Below, piece by piece: positions 52,390 to 59,715 of a DNA stretch of 64,000 nt (its first letter is position 1; the number at the start of each line of letters is the position of its first letter). A program made the translations under genes and the position numbers. Source of the DNA: Flavonifractor sp. An306 (GTDB taxonomy: Bacteria > Bacillota > Clostridia > Oscillospirales > Oscillospiraceae); contig NZ_NFIQ01000004.1 in NCBI RefSeq assembly GCF_002159455.1, positions 1-64,000 on the forward strand, written 5' to 3'. The notes under the pieces are model-generated. The model was not told the origin of the DNA, made no database searches, and saw only the letters and a program-made list of their open reading frames with translations.

Positions 52390-53100
52390 ATGCAAGCGCG
52401 TATTTCCGCCGGTCTGGCCCAGCTGGGCCTCACGCCCCCGCCCCAGGCGGCGGCTCAGCTGGCCCGGTACGGCCAGCTGCTGCTGGAGCAGAACCAGGTG
52501 ATGAACCTCACCGCCATCACCGACCCCGACCAGGTGGTGGACCTTCACTTTCTGGACTGCGCCGCCCTGCTCACCATCGGGGAAGATTTCCATAAAAAAA
52601 CCCTCATCGACGTGGGCACCGGGGCGGGCTTTCCCGGCCTGCCCTTAAAGATCCTGGAGCCCTCCCTCTCCGTCACCCTGCTGGACAGCCTGGGCAAGCG
52701 GGTAAACTGGTTGTCCAGTGTCTGTGAAGCACTTTCCCTTGACAAAGTGGCCTGTCTCCACGCCCGGGCGGAGGAGCAGGCCCTGGAGGCGGGCTTCCGG
52801 GACAGCTTTGACTTTGCCGTGTCCCGGGCGGTGGCCTCGCTGGAGCTTTTGTCTGAGCTGTGTCTGCCCTATGTGAAGGTAGGAGGCAAGTTCCTGGCCA
52901 TGAAGAGCGTGGACAGCGGGGCGGAGACCGAGGGGGCTTCCCGGGCCATCGCCAAGCTGGGGGGCCGCCTGCTGCCCCGGATGGACTACACCATTCCGGG
53001 CACGGAGATTGTCCACCGGGTGGTGGTGGTGGAGAAGGTCTCCCCCACCCCCAAGGGCTTTCCCCGCCGTTGGGCAAAAATGCAGAAAGCCCCATTGTGA
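52390..53100 (+). CDS. rsmG: 16S rRNA (guanine527-N7)-methyltransferase
   Basis: A 236-residue RsmG/GidB. NQVMNLTAITDPDQVVDLHF, the SAM-binding LIDVGTGAGFPGLPLKIL and VSRAVASLELLSELCLPYV are diagnostic. It methylates G527 of 16S rRNA, and loss gives low-level streptomycin resistance. It lies close to parA/parB/noc as in many Firmicutes, although serS and mscL are inserted between; mnmG is not next to it. Confidence 0.96.
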   Translation: MQARISAGLAQLGLTPPPQAAAQLARYGQLLLEQNQVMNLTAITDPDQVVDLHFLDCAALLTIGEDFHKKTLIDVGTGAGFPGLPLKILEPSLSVTLLDSLGKRVNWLSSVCEALSLDKVACLHARAEEQALEAGFRDSFDFAVSRAVASLELLSELCLPYVKVGGKFLAMKSVDSGAETEGASRAIAKLGGRLLPRMDYTIPGTEIVHRVVVVEKVSPTPKGFPRRWAKMQKAPL

Positions 53101-53188
53101 GGAAAAATCTTTTCACATATTGCACAAAAATCATTGATTCCCGTCAGAAACCATGCTATGGTATGTATAGTGGAAACGGAGTGTGCCT

Positions 53189-53929
53189 ATGTCCACTGTA
53201 ATTGTGATCACCTCCGGCAAGGGTGGCACAGGCAAGACCTCCCTCACCGCCGGGCTGGGGTCCTGTCTGGCGGCGCTGGGCAAGCAGGTGCTGTGTATGG
53301 ATATGGACATCGGCCTGCGGAACCTGGACCTGAGCCTGGGGCTCAGCGACCGGGCGCTGATGGACTTTACCGATGTGCTGTGCGGCCGCTGCTCTTTGGA
53401 GAAGGCGGCGGTCCCCCATCCGGTGATCCAGGGCCTGCACCTGATCACCGCGCCGGTGAATCTGCCGGAGCAGCCCCTGAGCCATTCCGCCATGCGGGAC
53501 CTGCTGCGCCAGGCCAGAGAGCGGTATGACTTTATCCTGATGGACTCCCCCGCCGGCCTGGGCGAGGGATTCCGGCTGGCCTGCTGCGGCGCGGACCGGG
53601 CTATTGTGGTATCCACCACCGACGCCTCCGCCCTGCGGGACGCCCAGCGAACCGTGACCCTGCTGCGGGGGCAGATCCCCAAGCTCCACCTGGTGGTCAA
53701 CCGGGTACAGCCCAAGCTGCTGCGCCGGCTCCACACCACCATTGACGACGCCATGGACACCGCCGGCCTGCCCCTGCTGGGCATCGTGCCGGAGGACGCC
53801 CAGGTGATGCTGTGCGCCAACCGGGAGCAGCCGCTGATCCTGTACGCCAGCCGTGGGGCGGCCATTGCCTATTTAAACATTGCCAAGCGGCTGCTGGGGC
53901 AGAAGGCGCCCCTGATGCGTATTCACTGA
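53189..53929 (+). CDS. minD: MinD-like ATPase
   Basis: A 246-residue ParA/MinD-family ATPase: deviant Walker A SGKGGTGKTS, MDMDIGLRNLDLSLGL, and YDFILMDSPAGLGEGF. The final stretch YLNIAKRLLGQKAPLM could be an amphipathic membrane-targeting helix as in MinD. It is somewhat shorter than E. coli MinD (270). No minC or minE is adjacent, but mgsA follows, as in the minCD-mgsA neighbourhoods of many Clostridia. The start at 53189 has CGGAGTG upstream; GTG two codons earlier is possible. Confidence 0.82.
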   Translation: MSTVIVITSGKGGTGKTSLTAGLGSCLAALGKQVLCMDMDIGLRNLDLSLGLSDRALMDFTDVLCGRCSLEKAAVPHPVIQGLHLITAPVNLPEQPLSHSAMRDLLRQARERYDFILMDSPAGLGEGFRLACCGADRAIVVSTTDASALRDAQRTVTLLRGQIPKLHLVVNRVQPKLLRRLHTTIDDAMDTAGLPLLGIVPEDAQVMLCANREQPLILYASRGAAIAYLNIAKRLLGQKAPLMRIH

Positions 53930-53965
53930 TTTCATTGAATTGATAAGAAAAGAGAGGATTGATTT

Positions 53966-54382
53966 ATGAACATCGCGTTGATGAGCCACGATCGAAAAAA
54001 AGAACTGATGGTCCAGTTCTGCATCGCCTACTGCGGCATTTTATCCAAGCATACGATCTGTGCCACCAACACGACGGGTCGTCTGGTAGCGGAGGCCACA
54101 GGCCTGCCGGTGCAGCTCTTCCTCTCCCATGAGCACGGGGGCAGCCAGCAGATTGGCGCCCGCATCGCCTACAACGAGATTGACATGGTGCTCTTTTTCT
54201 CCGATCCCCAGTCCAACGATCTGGACGCGGATTTACAGTACATCACCCGCCTGTGCGACCAGAACAACGTGCCCTACGCCACCAACGTGGCCACGGCGGA
54301 GATCCTGATCCACGGCCTGGAGCGGGGCGACCTGGATTGGCGGGACATCGTCAATCCCAAAACCAAGCCCTTTACCGCCTGA
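53966..54382 (+). CDS. mgsA: Methylglyoxal synthase
   Basis: A 138-residue enzyme converting dihydroxyacetone phosphate to methylglyoxal, a bypass used under phosphate limitation or sugar-phosphate stress. IALMSHDRKKELMVQFCIAY, ATNTTGRLVAEATGL, SHEHGGSQQIGARIA and DMVLFFSDPQSNDLDADLQY cover the phosphate loop and the catalytic Asp. AGAGAGGA precedes the ATG. Probably co-transcribed with minD. Confidence 0.95.
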   Translation: MNIALMSHDRKKELMVQFCIAYCGILSKHTICATNTTGRLVAEATGLPVQLFLSHEHGGSQQIGARIAYNEIDMVLFFSDPQSNDLDADLQYITRLCDQNNVPYATNVATAEILIHGLERGDLDWRDIVNPKTKPFTA

Positions 54383-54397
54383 ATTTTCCGAAATTCA

Positions 54398-54426
54398 TTG
54401 ACATTTGGTGTGTTTTGGCATACGAT
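54398..54426 (+). promoter_or_regulatory. Sigma-A promoter of hisS
   Basis: A perfect TTGACA (54398-54403), a 17-base spacer and TACGAT (54421-54426). The predicted transcript begins near 54433 with a short leader. Confidence 0.85.
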
Positions 54427-54433
54427 TGCAAGC

Positions 54434-54500
54434 GGACTACCGCCCAACACAACGAAAGCAGGCGCTTTCGTCCCGTGACAAGGGACGGGAGCGCCTTTTT
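54434..54500 (+). promoter_or_regulatory. Candidate attenuator leader of hisS
   Basis: The leader contains two mutually exclusive hairpins. The early one is ACGAAAGC / GCTTTCGT (54452-54459 with 54464-54471, loop AGGC). The late one, GGCGCTTTCGTCCC with GGGACGGGAGCGCC (54461-54474 with 54482-54495) followed by TTTTT, is an intrinsic terminator. Because they share 54464-54471, formation of the early hairpin would prevent termination. The terminator arm resembles the 3' end of T-box leaders, but the T-box core and stem I are missing, and only about 70 bases separate promoter and terminator. It could also just end the mgsA transcript. Confidence 0.6.
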
Positions 54501-54512
54501 ACTCTTAAGAAT

Positions 54513-54592
54513 AAAGGAGCGTTACTATGGCTCAGGTAAAACCCCGCACCCTGTCCGGCTTTATGGAACTGCTGGCCCCAGCGGGTCGCTGA
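54513..54592 (+). pseudogene. Duplicated start of hisS (repeat copy A) with 21-codon remnant ORF
   Basis: Bases 54513-54574 repeat the ribosome site and first 16 codons of hisS (54721-54782), 208 bases upstream, with one synonymous difference (GAA/GAG for Glu14). The remnant frame (54527-54592) reads the first 16 residues of HisS and then APAGR and a stop inside the first hairpin of the inserted element. It keeps a good AAAGGAGC ribosome site, so it could be translated as a 21-residue upstream peptide before the real gene. Confidence 0.9.
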
Positions 54593-54720
54593 CCCGCCGG
54601 GGACCCCGGATTTCACTCAAATAGGCCGAAGTGAATTCGGCCTATTTCAAGGTTTTGCTGCGCAAAACGCTTGACGCCGCACCTGCGGCGGAGGGCGGGC
54701 AGCAGCCTCAATTACTTCAC
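54575..54720 (+). mobile_element. Structured non-coding element inserted at the start of hisS
   Basis: 146 bases between two copies of the hisS start. In order: hairpin 1, CCCC-A-GCGGGTC-gct-GACCCGC-C-GGGG (54576-54602); spacer ACCCCGGATTTCACTC; hairpin 2, an 11-bp perfect stem with loop GTGAA closed by AA/TT (54620-54646); hairpin 3, TCAAG-GTTTTGC-tgc-GCAAAAC with one bulged base and CTTGA (54647-54674); hairpin 4, CGCCGC-acct-GCGGCG (54675-54690); then GGGCGGGCAGCAGC (54693-54706), an inverted copy of hisS bases 54777-54790. The same order with different stem sequences occurs next to pta. No ORF. Non-coding and mobile by inference. Confidence 0.75.
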
Positions 54721-54782
54721 AAAGGAGCGTTACTATGGCTCAGGTAAAACCCCGCACCCTGTCCGGCTTTATGGAGCTGCTG
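54721..54782 (+). repeat. Direct repeat copy B at the functional hisS start
   Basis: The 62-base partner of 54513-54574 (61 of 62 identical). It contains the AAAGGAGCG ribosome site and codons 1-16 of the intact hisS. The sequence to the left, CCTCAATTACTTCAC, is not shared with copy A. Confidence 0.95.
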
Positions 54783-56087
54783 CCCGCCCGGCAGGTGCAG
54801 TTCGACCGGATGGTGGACATTTTACGGAAAAACTACTCCCTCTACGGCTTCACCCCCCTGGACACCCCGGCGGTGGAGGCGGCAGAGGTGCTGCTGGCCA
54901 AGGGCGGCGGCGAAACCGAGAAGCAGATCTACCGCTTCCAGAAAGGGGACACCGACCTGGCCCTGCGGTTTGACCTGACGGTGCCTCTGGCCAAGTACGT
55001 GGCCCTCCACCAGAACGAGCTCACCTTCCCCTTCCGCCGGTTCCAGATCGCCAAGGTCTACCGGGGGGAGCGGGCCCAGAAGGGCCGCTACCGGGAGTTC
55101 TATCAGGCGGATATCGACGTCATCGGCGACGGAGCCCTGGACATCATCAACGAGGCGGAGATCCCCGCCATCATCTACAAGACCTTCACCGCCCTGGGGC
55201 TGAGCCGGTTCAAGATCCGGGTGAATAACCGGAAGGTGCTCAACGGCCTGTTTGCCATCCTGGGCCTGGAGGAGCAGGCCGGGGACGTGATGCGCACCAT
55301 CGACAAGCTGGAGAAGATTGGCCCGGAAAAGGTGAAGGCCATCCTGGTGGATGACTTCTCCGTTTCCGCCGGGGCCGCCGACTCCCTGCTGACCCTGCTG
55401 GCCGCCGATGACCCCATGGCCGCCCTGGAGCCTTTTAAGGGCAAGAACGAGCGCTTCGACCAGGGCGTGTCCGAGCTGTCCACCGTGGTGGGCTACCTGT
55501 CCGCCTTCGGCGTGCCGGAGGACCACTTCATGGTGGATCTCACCATCGCCCGGGGCCTGGACTACTACACCGGCACCGTGTACGAGACCGTCATGCTGGA
55601 CCACCCGGAGGTGGGCTCCATCTGCTCCGGCGGCCGGTATGACAACTTAGCGGAATATTACACCGATAAACAACTTCCCGGAGTTGGCATTTCCATCGGT
55701 CTCACCCGTCTGTTCTCCGTGCTGGAGGCCCAGGGCTACCTGAACGACGGCCTGGTCACCGCTCCGGCGGACGTGCTGATCCTGCCCATGACCGAGGACC
55801 TCTCCCCCGCCATCTCCTTCGCCACCGCCCTCCGGGAGGCGGGGGTGCGGGCCCAGCTCCACTGCGAGAAAAAGAAGTTCAAGCAAAAGCTGTCCTACGC
55901 CGACAAGCTGGCCATCCCCTACGCCGCCTTCCTGGGAGAGGACGAGATCGCCCAGGGCAAGGTGACGGTGAAGGACCTGACCTCCGGCGAACAGAACACC
56001 CTCACCCCCGCGGAGGCGGTGGCCCTGGTGCAGGCCGGGCTGGCCCAGCGCTCCGCCGGCACCCCCATCACCGAGCCCCAGCTTTAA
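54735..56087 (+). CDS. hisS: Histidyl-tRNA synthetase
   Basis: A 450-residue class II synthetase. Motif 2 with RFQIAKVYRGERAQKGRYRE, FYQADIDVIG, the histidine-specific LTIARGLDYYTGTVYE and SGGRYDNL, and motif 3 GISIGLTRLF are present; the anticodon-binding domain begins near 340 (PADVLILPMTEDLSPAISFA). It charges tRNA-His; the full motif set argues against the paralogue HisZ. Its promoter and leader now lie 300 bases upstream because of the inserted element and duplicated start, so translation may depend on ribosome site B. Confidence 0.96.
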   Translation: MAQVKPRTLSGFMELLPARQVQFDRMVDILRKNYSLYGFTPLDTPAVEAAEVLLAKGGGETEKQIYRFQKGDTDLALRFDLTVPLAKYVALHQNELTFPFRRFQIAKVYRGERAQKGRYREFYQADIDVIGDGALDIINEAEIPAIIYKTFTALGLSRFKIRVNNRKVLNGLFAILGLEEQAGDVMRTIDKLEKIGPEKVKAILVDDFSVSAGAADSLLTLLAADDPMAALEPFKGKNERFDQGVSELSTVVGYLSAFGVPEDHFMVDLTIARGLDYYTGTVYETVMLDHPEVGSICSGGRYDNLAEYYTDKQLPGVGISIGLTRLFSVLEAQGYLNDGLVTAPADVLILPMTEDLSPAISFATALREAGVRAQLHCEKKKFKQKLSYADKLAIPYAAFLGEDEIAQGKVTVKDLTSGEQNTLTPAEAVALVQAGLAQRSAGTPITEPQL

Positions 56088-56149
56088 TGGAACTTTCCCC
56101 CCTGATTTCCGTCTAACCGGATAACATCCATATCGAGGAGGAATATTCT

Positions 56150-57085
56150 ATGAAGAAGCTGGCCGCTCTGATTCTGGCCGCCGCCCTGACGGTGGGCTCC
56201 GCCGCCGCCATCACCCCCGAGGAGGCCTTCCCCGCCAAAAACACCTACCCCGGCTATGCCGACGTGGCCGAGGGCGCCTGGTACGCCGACGCCGCCCAGG
56301 TGTGCTACGAGGTGGGGCTGATCACCGGCACCGACACCGGATTCTCCCCCGACAAAGTGCTCACCGTGGGCGAGGTGGCCGCCATCGCCGCCCGCATGAA
56401 CGAGGCCATCACCGGGGACCCCATCCCCATGGCCACCCCCGCCGCCGGAGAGACCCTGCCCTGGTACTTCTCCTATGTGACCTACCTGGAAAAGCTGGGC
56501 ATTGACGTACCCGGTCCGGAGAAGGGTGCCACCCGGCTGGAGCTGCTCACCCTCATGGGGGGCGTGGTGCCCGACGACATGCTCTCCCCCATCAACACCA
56601 TCACCGCCCTGCCCGACACCGACGACGCCACGGTGCTCCGCTTCTACAACGCGGGGATCCTCACCGGCGTGGACGCCTGGGGCACCTTCGCCCCCGACAA
56701 GAGCCTGACCCGGGCGGAGACCGCCGCCCTGGTGGCCCGTGTGGCCCGGCCGGAGCTGCGGGAGAGCTTCACCCCCGCCGACTACACCCTGTTTACCGCC
56801 GCCTATCTGAAACCCTCTGACGTACTCTTTACCAACGGCACCACCGCCGGGCAGTATCTGCCCTACGTGCAGGAGCTCATCGACGGCCTGGAGGCCGACT
56901 GCGCCGCCGCCGGCATGGAGTTCAACTGGTTCAACACCGTGGACGGCGTGGCATTTCTGGACTACGTGAAAGACACCGCCCTGGCCCACTTCGGGGTCAC
57001 CTCCAAGGACGGCACCGACCTGTACAAGAACTTCGATGTGCAGGTGTATTACAGCCGTTACCTGGATCTGAAGGGCAATACCTGA
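56150..57085 (+). CDS. Exported S-layer homology domain protein
   Basis: A 311-residue exported protein. The signal peptide MKKLAALILAAALTVGSAAA is followed by SLH-type repeats (YPGYADVAEGAWYADAAQVC with GLITGTDTGFSPDKVLTVGE; YNAGILTGVDAWGTFAPDKS with LTRAETAALVARV) covering residues 30-205, then about 100 residues without recognised motifs, ending DVQVYYSRYLDLKG. It probably sits on the cell wall through its SLH part. GAGGAGGAA precedes the ATG. It lies between hisS and aspS. Confidence 0.85.
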   Translation: MKKLAALILAAALTVGSAAAITPEEAFPAKNTYPGYADVAEGAWYADAAQVCYEVGLITGTDTGFSPDKVLTVGEVAAIAARMNEAITGDPIPMATPAAGETLPWYFSYVTYLEKLGIDVPGPEKGATRLELLTLMGGVVPDDMLSPINTITALPDTDDATVLRFYNAGILTGVDAWGTFAPDKSLTRAETAALVARVARPELRESFTPADYTLFTAAYLKPSDVLFTNGTTAGQYLPYVQELIDGLEADCAAAGMEFNWFNTVDGVAFLDYVKDTALAHFGVTSKDGTDLYKNFDVQVYYSRYLDLKGNT

Positions 57086-57136
57086 TTCTGTTTTGTTATA
57101 TAAAATCTTTTGATTACGATATGGAGTTGATTTTTC

Positions 57137-58936
57137 ATGGATAACGTGCGCACCCACTACCGCACCCACTCCTGTGGGGAGCTCCGGATGGAGCATGTGG
57201 GCCAGAGCGTCACCCTGGCGGGCTTTCTGGAGAATTTCCGTGAGGTAGGGGCCAACCTGGGCTTTCTGGTGCTGCGGGACTTCTACGGCACCACCCAGGT
57301 GGTGGCCGAGACCGAGGAGATGGTCAAGACCATCAAGGCCCTGAACAAGGAGTCCACCGTGGCCGTCACCGGCGTGGTGCGGGAGCGGGACAGCAAGAAC
57401 CCCAAGCTGCCCACCGGCGACATTGAGGTGGTGCCGGAGCGCATCGAGGTGCTGGGCCGCTGCCGCCACAACGAGCTGCCCTTCCAGGTCAACCGCAGCC
57501 GGGAGGCCGACGAGACCCAGCGGCTGAAGTACCGCTATCTGGACCTGCGCAACCCGGAGGTGAAGAACAACATCATCCTCCGCTCCCAGGTGGTGGCGGC
57601 GCTGCGGGCGTCCATGATCGACCACGGCTTCATGGAGATCACCACCCCCATTCTCACCGCCTCTTCTCCGGAGGGCGCCCGGGACTACCTGGTGCCCAGC
57701 CGGAAACATCCCGGCAAATTCTACGCCCTGCCCCAGGCCCCCCAGCAGTTCAAGCAGCTGCTGATGGCCTCTGGCTTTGACAAGTACTTCCAGATTGCCC
57801 CCTGCTTCCGGGATGAGGACGCCCGGGGCGACCGCTCCCCCGGCGAGTTCTACCAGCTGGACATGGAGATGGCCTTCGCCGGGCAGGAGGACGTGTTCGC
57901 CGTGCTGGAGGACGTGCTGCCCCCCATCTTCGCCAAGTTCGGCACCTACAACGTGGCCTCCGAGGCTCCCTTCCGCCGGATCTCCTACCTGGAGGCCATG
58001 GACAAGTACGGCTCGGACAAGCCCGACCTGCGCATTGACCTGACGGTGACCGACGCCACCCAGGTGCTCTCGGGCTGCGGCTTCGGCCCCTTCGAGGGCA
58101 ACACCGTCAAGGCGGTGGTGGTGTCCGGCTTTGAGGGCACCCGCAAGCAGATTGACGGCATCTGCAACGAGGTGGAGGTCCAGTCCGGCAACAAGGCCTA
58201 CTGGTTCCGCTACGACGAGAACGGCGAGATCGTGGGCGGCATTTCCAAGTTTGTCCAGCCCATCAAGGACGCGGTGGTGTCCGCCCTGGGTCTGGAGAAG
58301 GGCTGCTTCGTGGGCCTCACCGCCGGCAAGCTGCTGACTTCCCAGAAAACCGCCGGCGTGCTGCGCACCAAGCTGGGCAACTTCTGCCCCAACCACATGG
58401 ACAAGGAGCGGTACGAGTTCTGCTGGATCGTGGACTTCCCCATGTACGAGATCGGCGAGGAGTCCGGCGAGCTGGAGTTCTGCCACAACCCCTTCTCCAT
58501 GCCCAACGGCGGCCTGGAGATCCTGAAAAAGGCGGCCGCCGGTGAGGTGGACCCCCTGTCCATCACCGCCTTCCAGTACGACCTGGTGTGCAACGGCGTG
58601 GAGCTGTCCTCCGGTGCGGTGCGGAACCACGACCCGGAGATCATGCTGGAGGCCTTCCAGCTGGTGCGGCTGGGCGAGGACGACGTGAAGAGCAAGTTCC
58701 CCGCCATGTACAACGCCTTCACCTACGGCGCGCCCCCCCACGCCGGTATCGCCCCCGGCGTGGACCGGATGGTGATGCTGCTGGCCGGGGAGGACTCCAT
58801 CCGGGAGATCATCCCCTTCCCCATGAACAAGAACGCCCAGGACCTGATGATGGGCGCTCCCAGCTTCGTCACCCAGGCCCAGCTGGACGAGCTGAACATC
58901 GTGTGTACCAAGAAAGAGGAAGAGAGCGCCGAATAA
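57137..58936 (+). CDS. aspS: Aspartyl-tRNA synthetase
   Basis: A 599-residue bacterial-type AspRS: N-terminal OB-fold (VTLAGFLENFREVGANLGFL), motif 2 FQIAPCFRDEDARGDRSPGEF, the bacterial GAD insert domain (about 290-410) and motif 3 GAPPHAGIAPGVDRMVMLLA. It charges tRNA-Asp, or both tRNA-Asp and tRNA-Asn if AsnRS is lacking. The order hisS-aspS is common in Firmicutes; here an SLH gene is inserted. A strong terminator follows. Confidence 0.97.
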   Translation: MDNVRTHYRTHSCGELRMEHVGQSVTLAGFLENFREVGANLGFLVLRDFYGTTQVVAETEEMVKTIKALNKESTVAVTGVVRERDSKNPKLPTGDIEVVPERIEVLGRCRHNELPFQVNRSREADETQRLKYRYLDLRNPEVKNNIILRSQVVAALRASMIDHGFMEITTPILTASSPEGARDYLVPSRKHPGKFYALPQAPQQFKQLLMASGFDKYFQIAPCFRDEDARGDRSPGEFYQLDMEMAFAGQEDVFAVLEDVLPPIFAKFGTYNVASEAPFRRISYLEAMDKYGSDKPDLRIDLTVTDATQVLSGCGFGPFEGNTVKAVVVSGFEGTRKQIDGICNEVEVQSGNKAYWFRYDENGEIVGGISKFVQPIKDAVVSALGLEKGCFVGLTAGKLLTSQKTAGVLRTKLGNFCPNHMDKERYEFCWIVDFPMYEIGEESGELEFCHNPFSMPNGGLEILKKAAAGEVDPLSITAFQYDLVCNGVELSSGAVRNHDPEIMLEAFQLVRLGEDDVKSKFPAMYNAFTYGAPPHAGIAPGVDRMVMLLAGEDSIREIIPFPMNKNAQDLMMGAPSFVTQAQLDELNIVCTKKEEESAE

Positions 58937-58950
58937 GCGCTCTTACAACA

Positions 58951-58987
58951 AAACCCCGGCGGAGTCAATCCGACTCCGCCGGGGTTT
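58951..58987. terminator. Bidirectional terminator after aspS
   Basis: AAACCCCGGCGGAGTC, loop AATCC, GACTCCGCCGGGGTTT form a perfect 16-bp stem with T-runs on both strands. The stop codon of the small minus-strand gene lies inside the loop. Confidence 0.9.
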
Positions 58988-59168
58988 CTGTCTTTGGCGT
59001 GACGATCAGCTCAAACAGGCGCTCGGCCTTGGGCGGCGCGCCGCCCGCCGCCTTCCATCCGGCAGCGAAGGCCAGACGTACCATGGAAAACAGGTAGCTT
59101 TCCGCCTCGTCATACTCGTGCCGCTCTAAAAAGTTGGAAAAGGCTTCTTCAAATTCGTTTGTGTACAT
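58965..59168 (-). CDS. Small acidic protein of unknown function
   Basis: A 67-residue protein, MYTNEFEEAFSNFLERHEYD at the start, then a helical stretch with SYLFSMVRLAFAAGWKAAGG. It has no signal peptide and no family is recognised. The start MYTNE (59168) has AGGTG six bases upstream; ATG two codons earlier abuts it. It is divergent from the ribbon-helix-helix gene at 59258, and an inverted-repeat operator lies between, so the two may be a regulatory or toxin-antitoxin-like pair; this is speculative. Confidence 0.65.
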   Translation of the reverse strand: MYTNEFEEAFSNFLERHEYDEAESYLFSMVRLAFAAGWKAAGGAPPKAERLFELIVTPKTETPAESD

Positions 59169-59180
59169 ATCCATCACCTA

Positions 59181-59209
59181 AGTAAGATTATAGGCGATAT
59201 TATCTTACT
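59181..59209. promoter_or_regulatory. Inverted-repeat operator between divergent small genes
   Basis: AGTAAGATTATA (59181-59192), five bases, TATTATCTTACT (59198-59209): 11 of 12 positions are symmetric. It lies in the 89-base gap between the divergent genes and is a good candidate target for the ribbon-helix-helix protein. Confidence 0.6.
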
Positions 59210-59257
59210 CGTCAATATTCTATCGTATTTAGTGGTATATATTGTCCTGGTGATAAT

Positions 59258-59416
59258 ATGAAGCCACTGAAAAGTAAAGTCAGTCTGACCTTGGATCAGC
59301 CCGTTCTCGAAAAAATACAAAAGCTGGCCGAGCAGCAGGACCGCTCCCTGTCCAGCTATATCAATCTGGTGCTCCGTGCCCATCTGGAAGAATTGGAGCA
59401 TAAAACGAATCCATGA
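59258..59416 (+). CDS. Small ribbon-helix-helix DNA-binding protein
   Basis: A 52-residue Arc/CopG-type protein: a beta strand KSKVSLTLDQPVLEKIQKLA followed by helix two in DRSLSSYINLVLRAHLEELE. The size and pattern fit an autorepressor or an antitoxin. The ribosome site is weak (CCTGGTG). It was found by reading the sequence directly, since it is short. Its likely operator is the inverted repeat at 59181-59209. Confidence 0.75.
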   Translation: MKPLKSKVSLTLDQPVLEKIQKLAEQQDRSLSSYINLVLRAHLEELEHKTNP

Positions 59417-59646
59417 GGGTTACGCCCTCCGGAGGGGCACTTGCGCCACCTGGCCGGTGCGGCGGGGCCGTTACGGAGTAAGGCCCCGCCGCCGGAAAAC
59501 TGGCAGGAGAGCAGCCTGGGGGAGATTCCAAAGACGGGGGAACCGCAGTTCCCCCTCTTTGGTCGTTTTAAGGAGGGGTGCAGGGGAGGGAAATCGAAAT
59601 CCCTCCCCTGCCGTCTTTTCCCCCCTTTTCGACGCCGAAAAGGGGG
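59415..59646 (+). repeat. Array of five consecutive hairpins
   Basis: Between the small regulator and lepA is non-coding sequence built of five hairpins: GAGGG/CCCTC (59415-59429); GCGGCGGGGCC/GGCCCCGCCGC with inner TTAC/GTAA (59459-59492); CCAAAGA-c-GGGGGAAC/GTTCCCCC-TCTTTGG (59528-59562); CAGGGGAGGGA/TCCCTCCCCTG (59581-59610); CCCCCTTTTCG/CGAAAAGGGGG (59621-59646). Three have exactly 11-bp perfect stems. This density is well above what terminators need and suggests a structured RNA or a decayed repeat element. Orientation is not known. Confidence 0.55.
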
Positions 59647-59677
59647 CGCCCGCCGCGCAGGCGTTCCCTGGAAAACG

Positions 59678-59707
59678 AAAGACCTGCCGCATCACGCAGC
59701 AGGTCTT
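59678..59707 (-). terminator. Terminator of lepA
   Basis: AAAGACCTGC and GCAGGTCTTT form a 10-bp stem with a ten-base loop. It starts 9 bases after the lepA stop on the minus strand; the T-run there is short (TTTCGTTTTCC). On the plus strand TTTTT follows as well. Confidence 0.75.
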
Positions 59708-59715
59708 TTTCGCTG

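Noticed and set aside
54383-54512. T-box riboswitch before hisS
   Set aside because: The terminator arm looks T-box-like, but the conserved antiterminator bulge core and stem I with specifier loop are absent, and the leader is only about 70 bases long.
54575-54720. Classical MITE or REP element
   Set aside because: There are no terminal inverted repeats belonging to the element itself and no short target duplication; the flanking repeat is 62 bp of host gene, and the inverted end copy is host sequence.
59415-59646. CRISPR array
   Set aside because: The hairpins are all different in sequence; there are no identical direct repeats with regular spacers and no cas genes.
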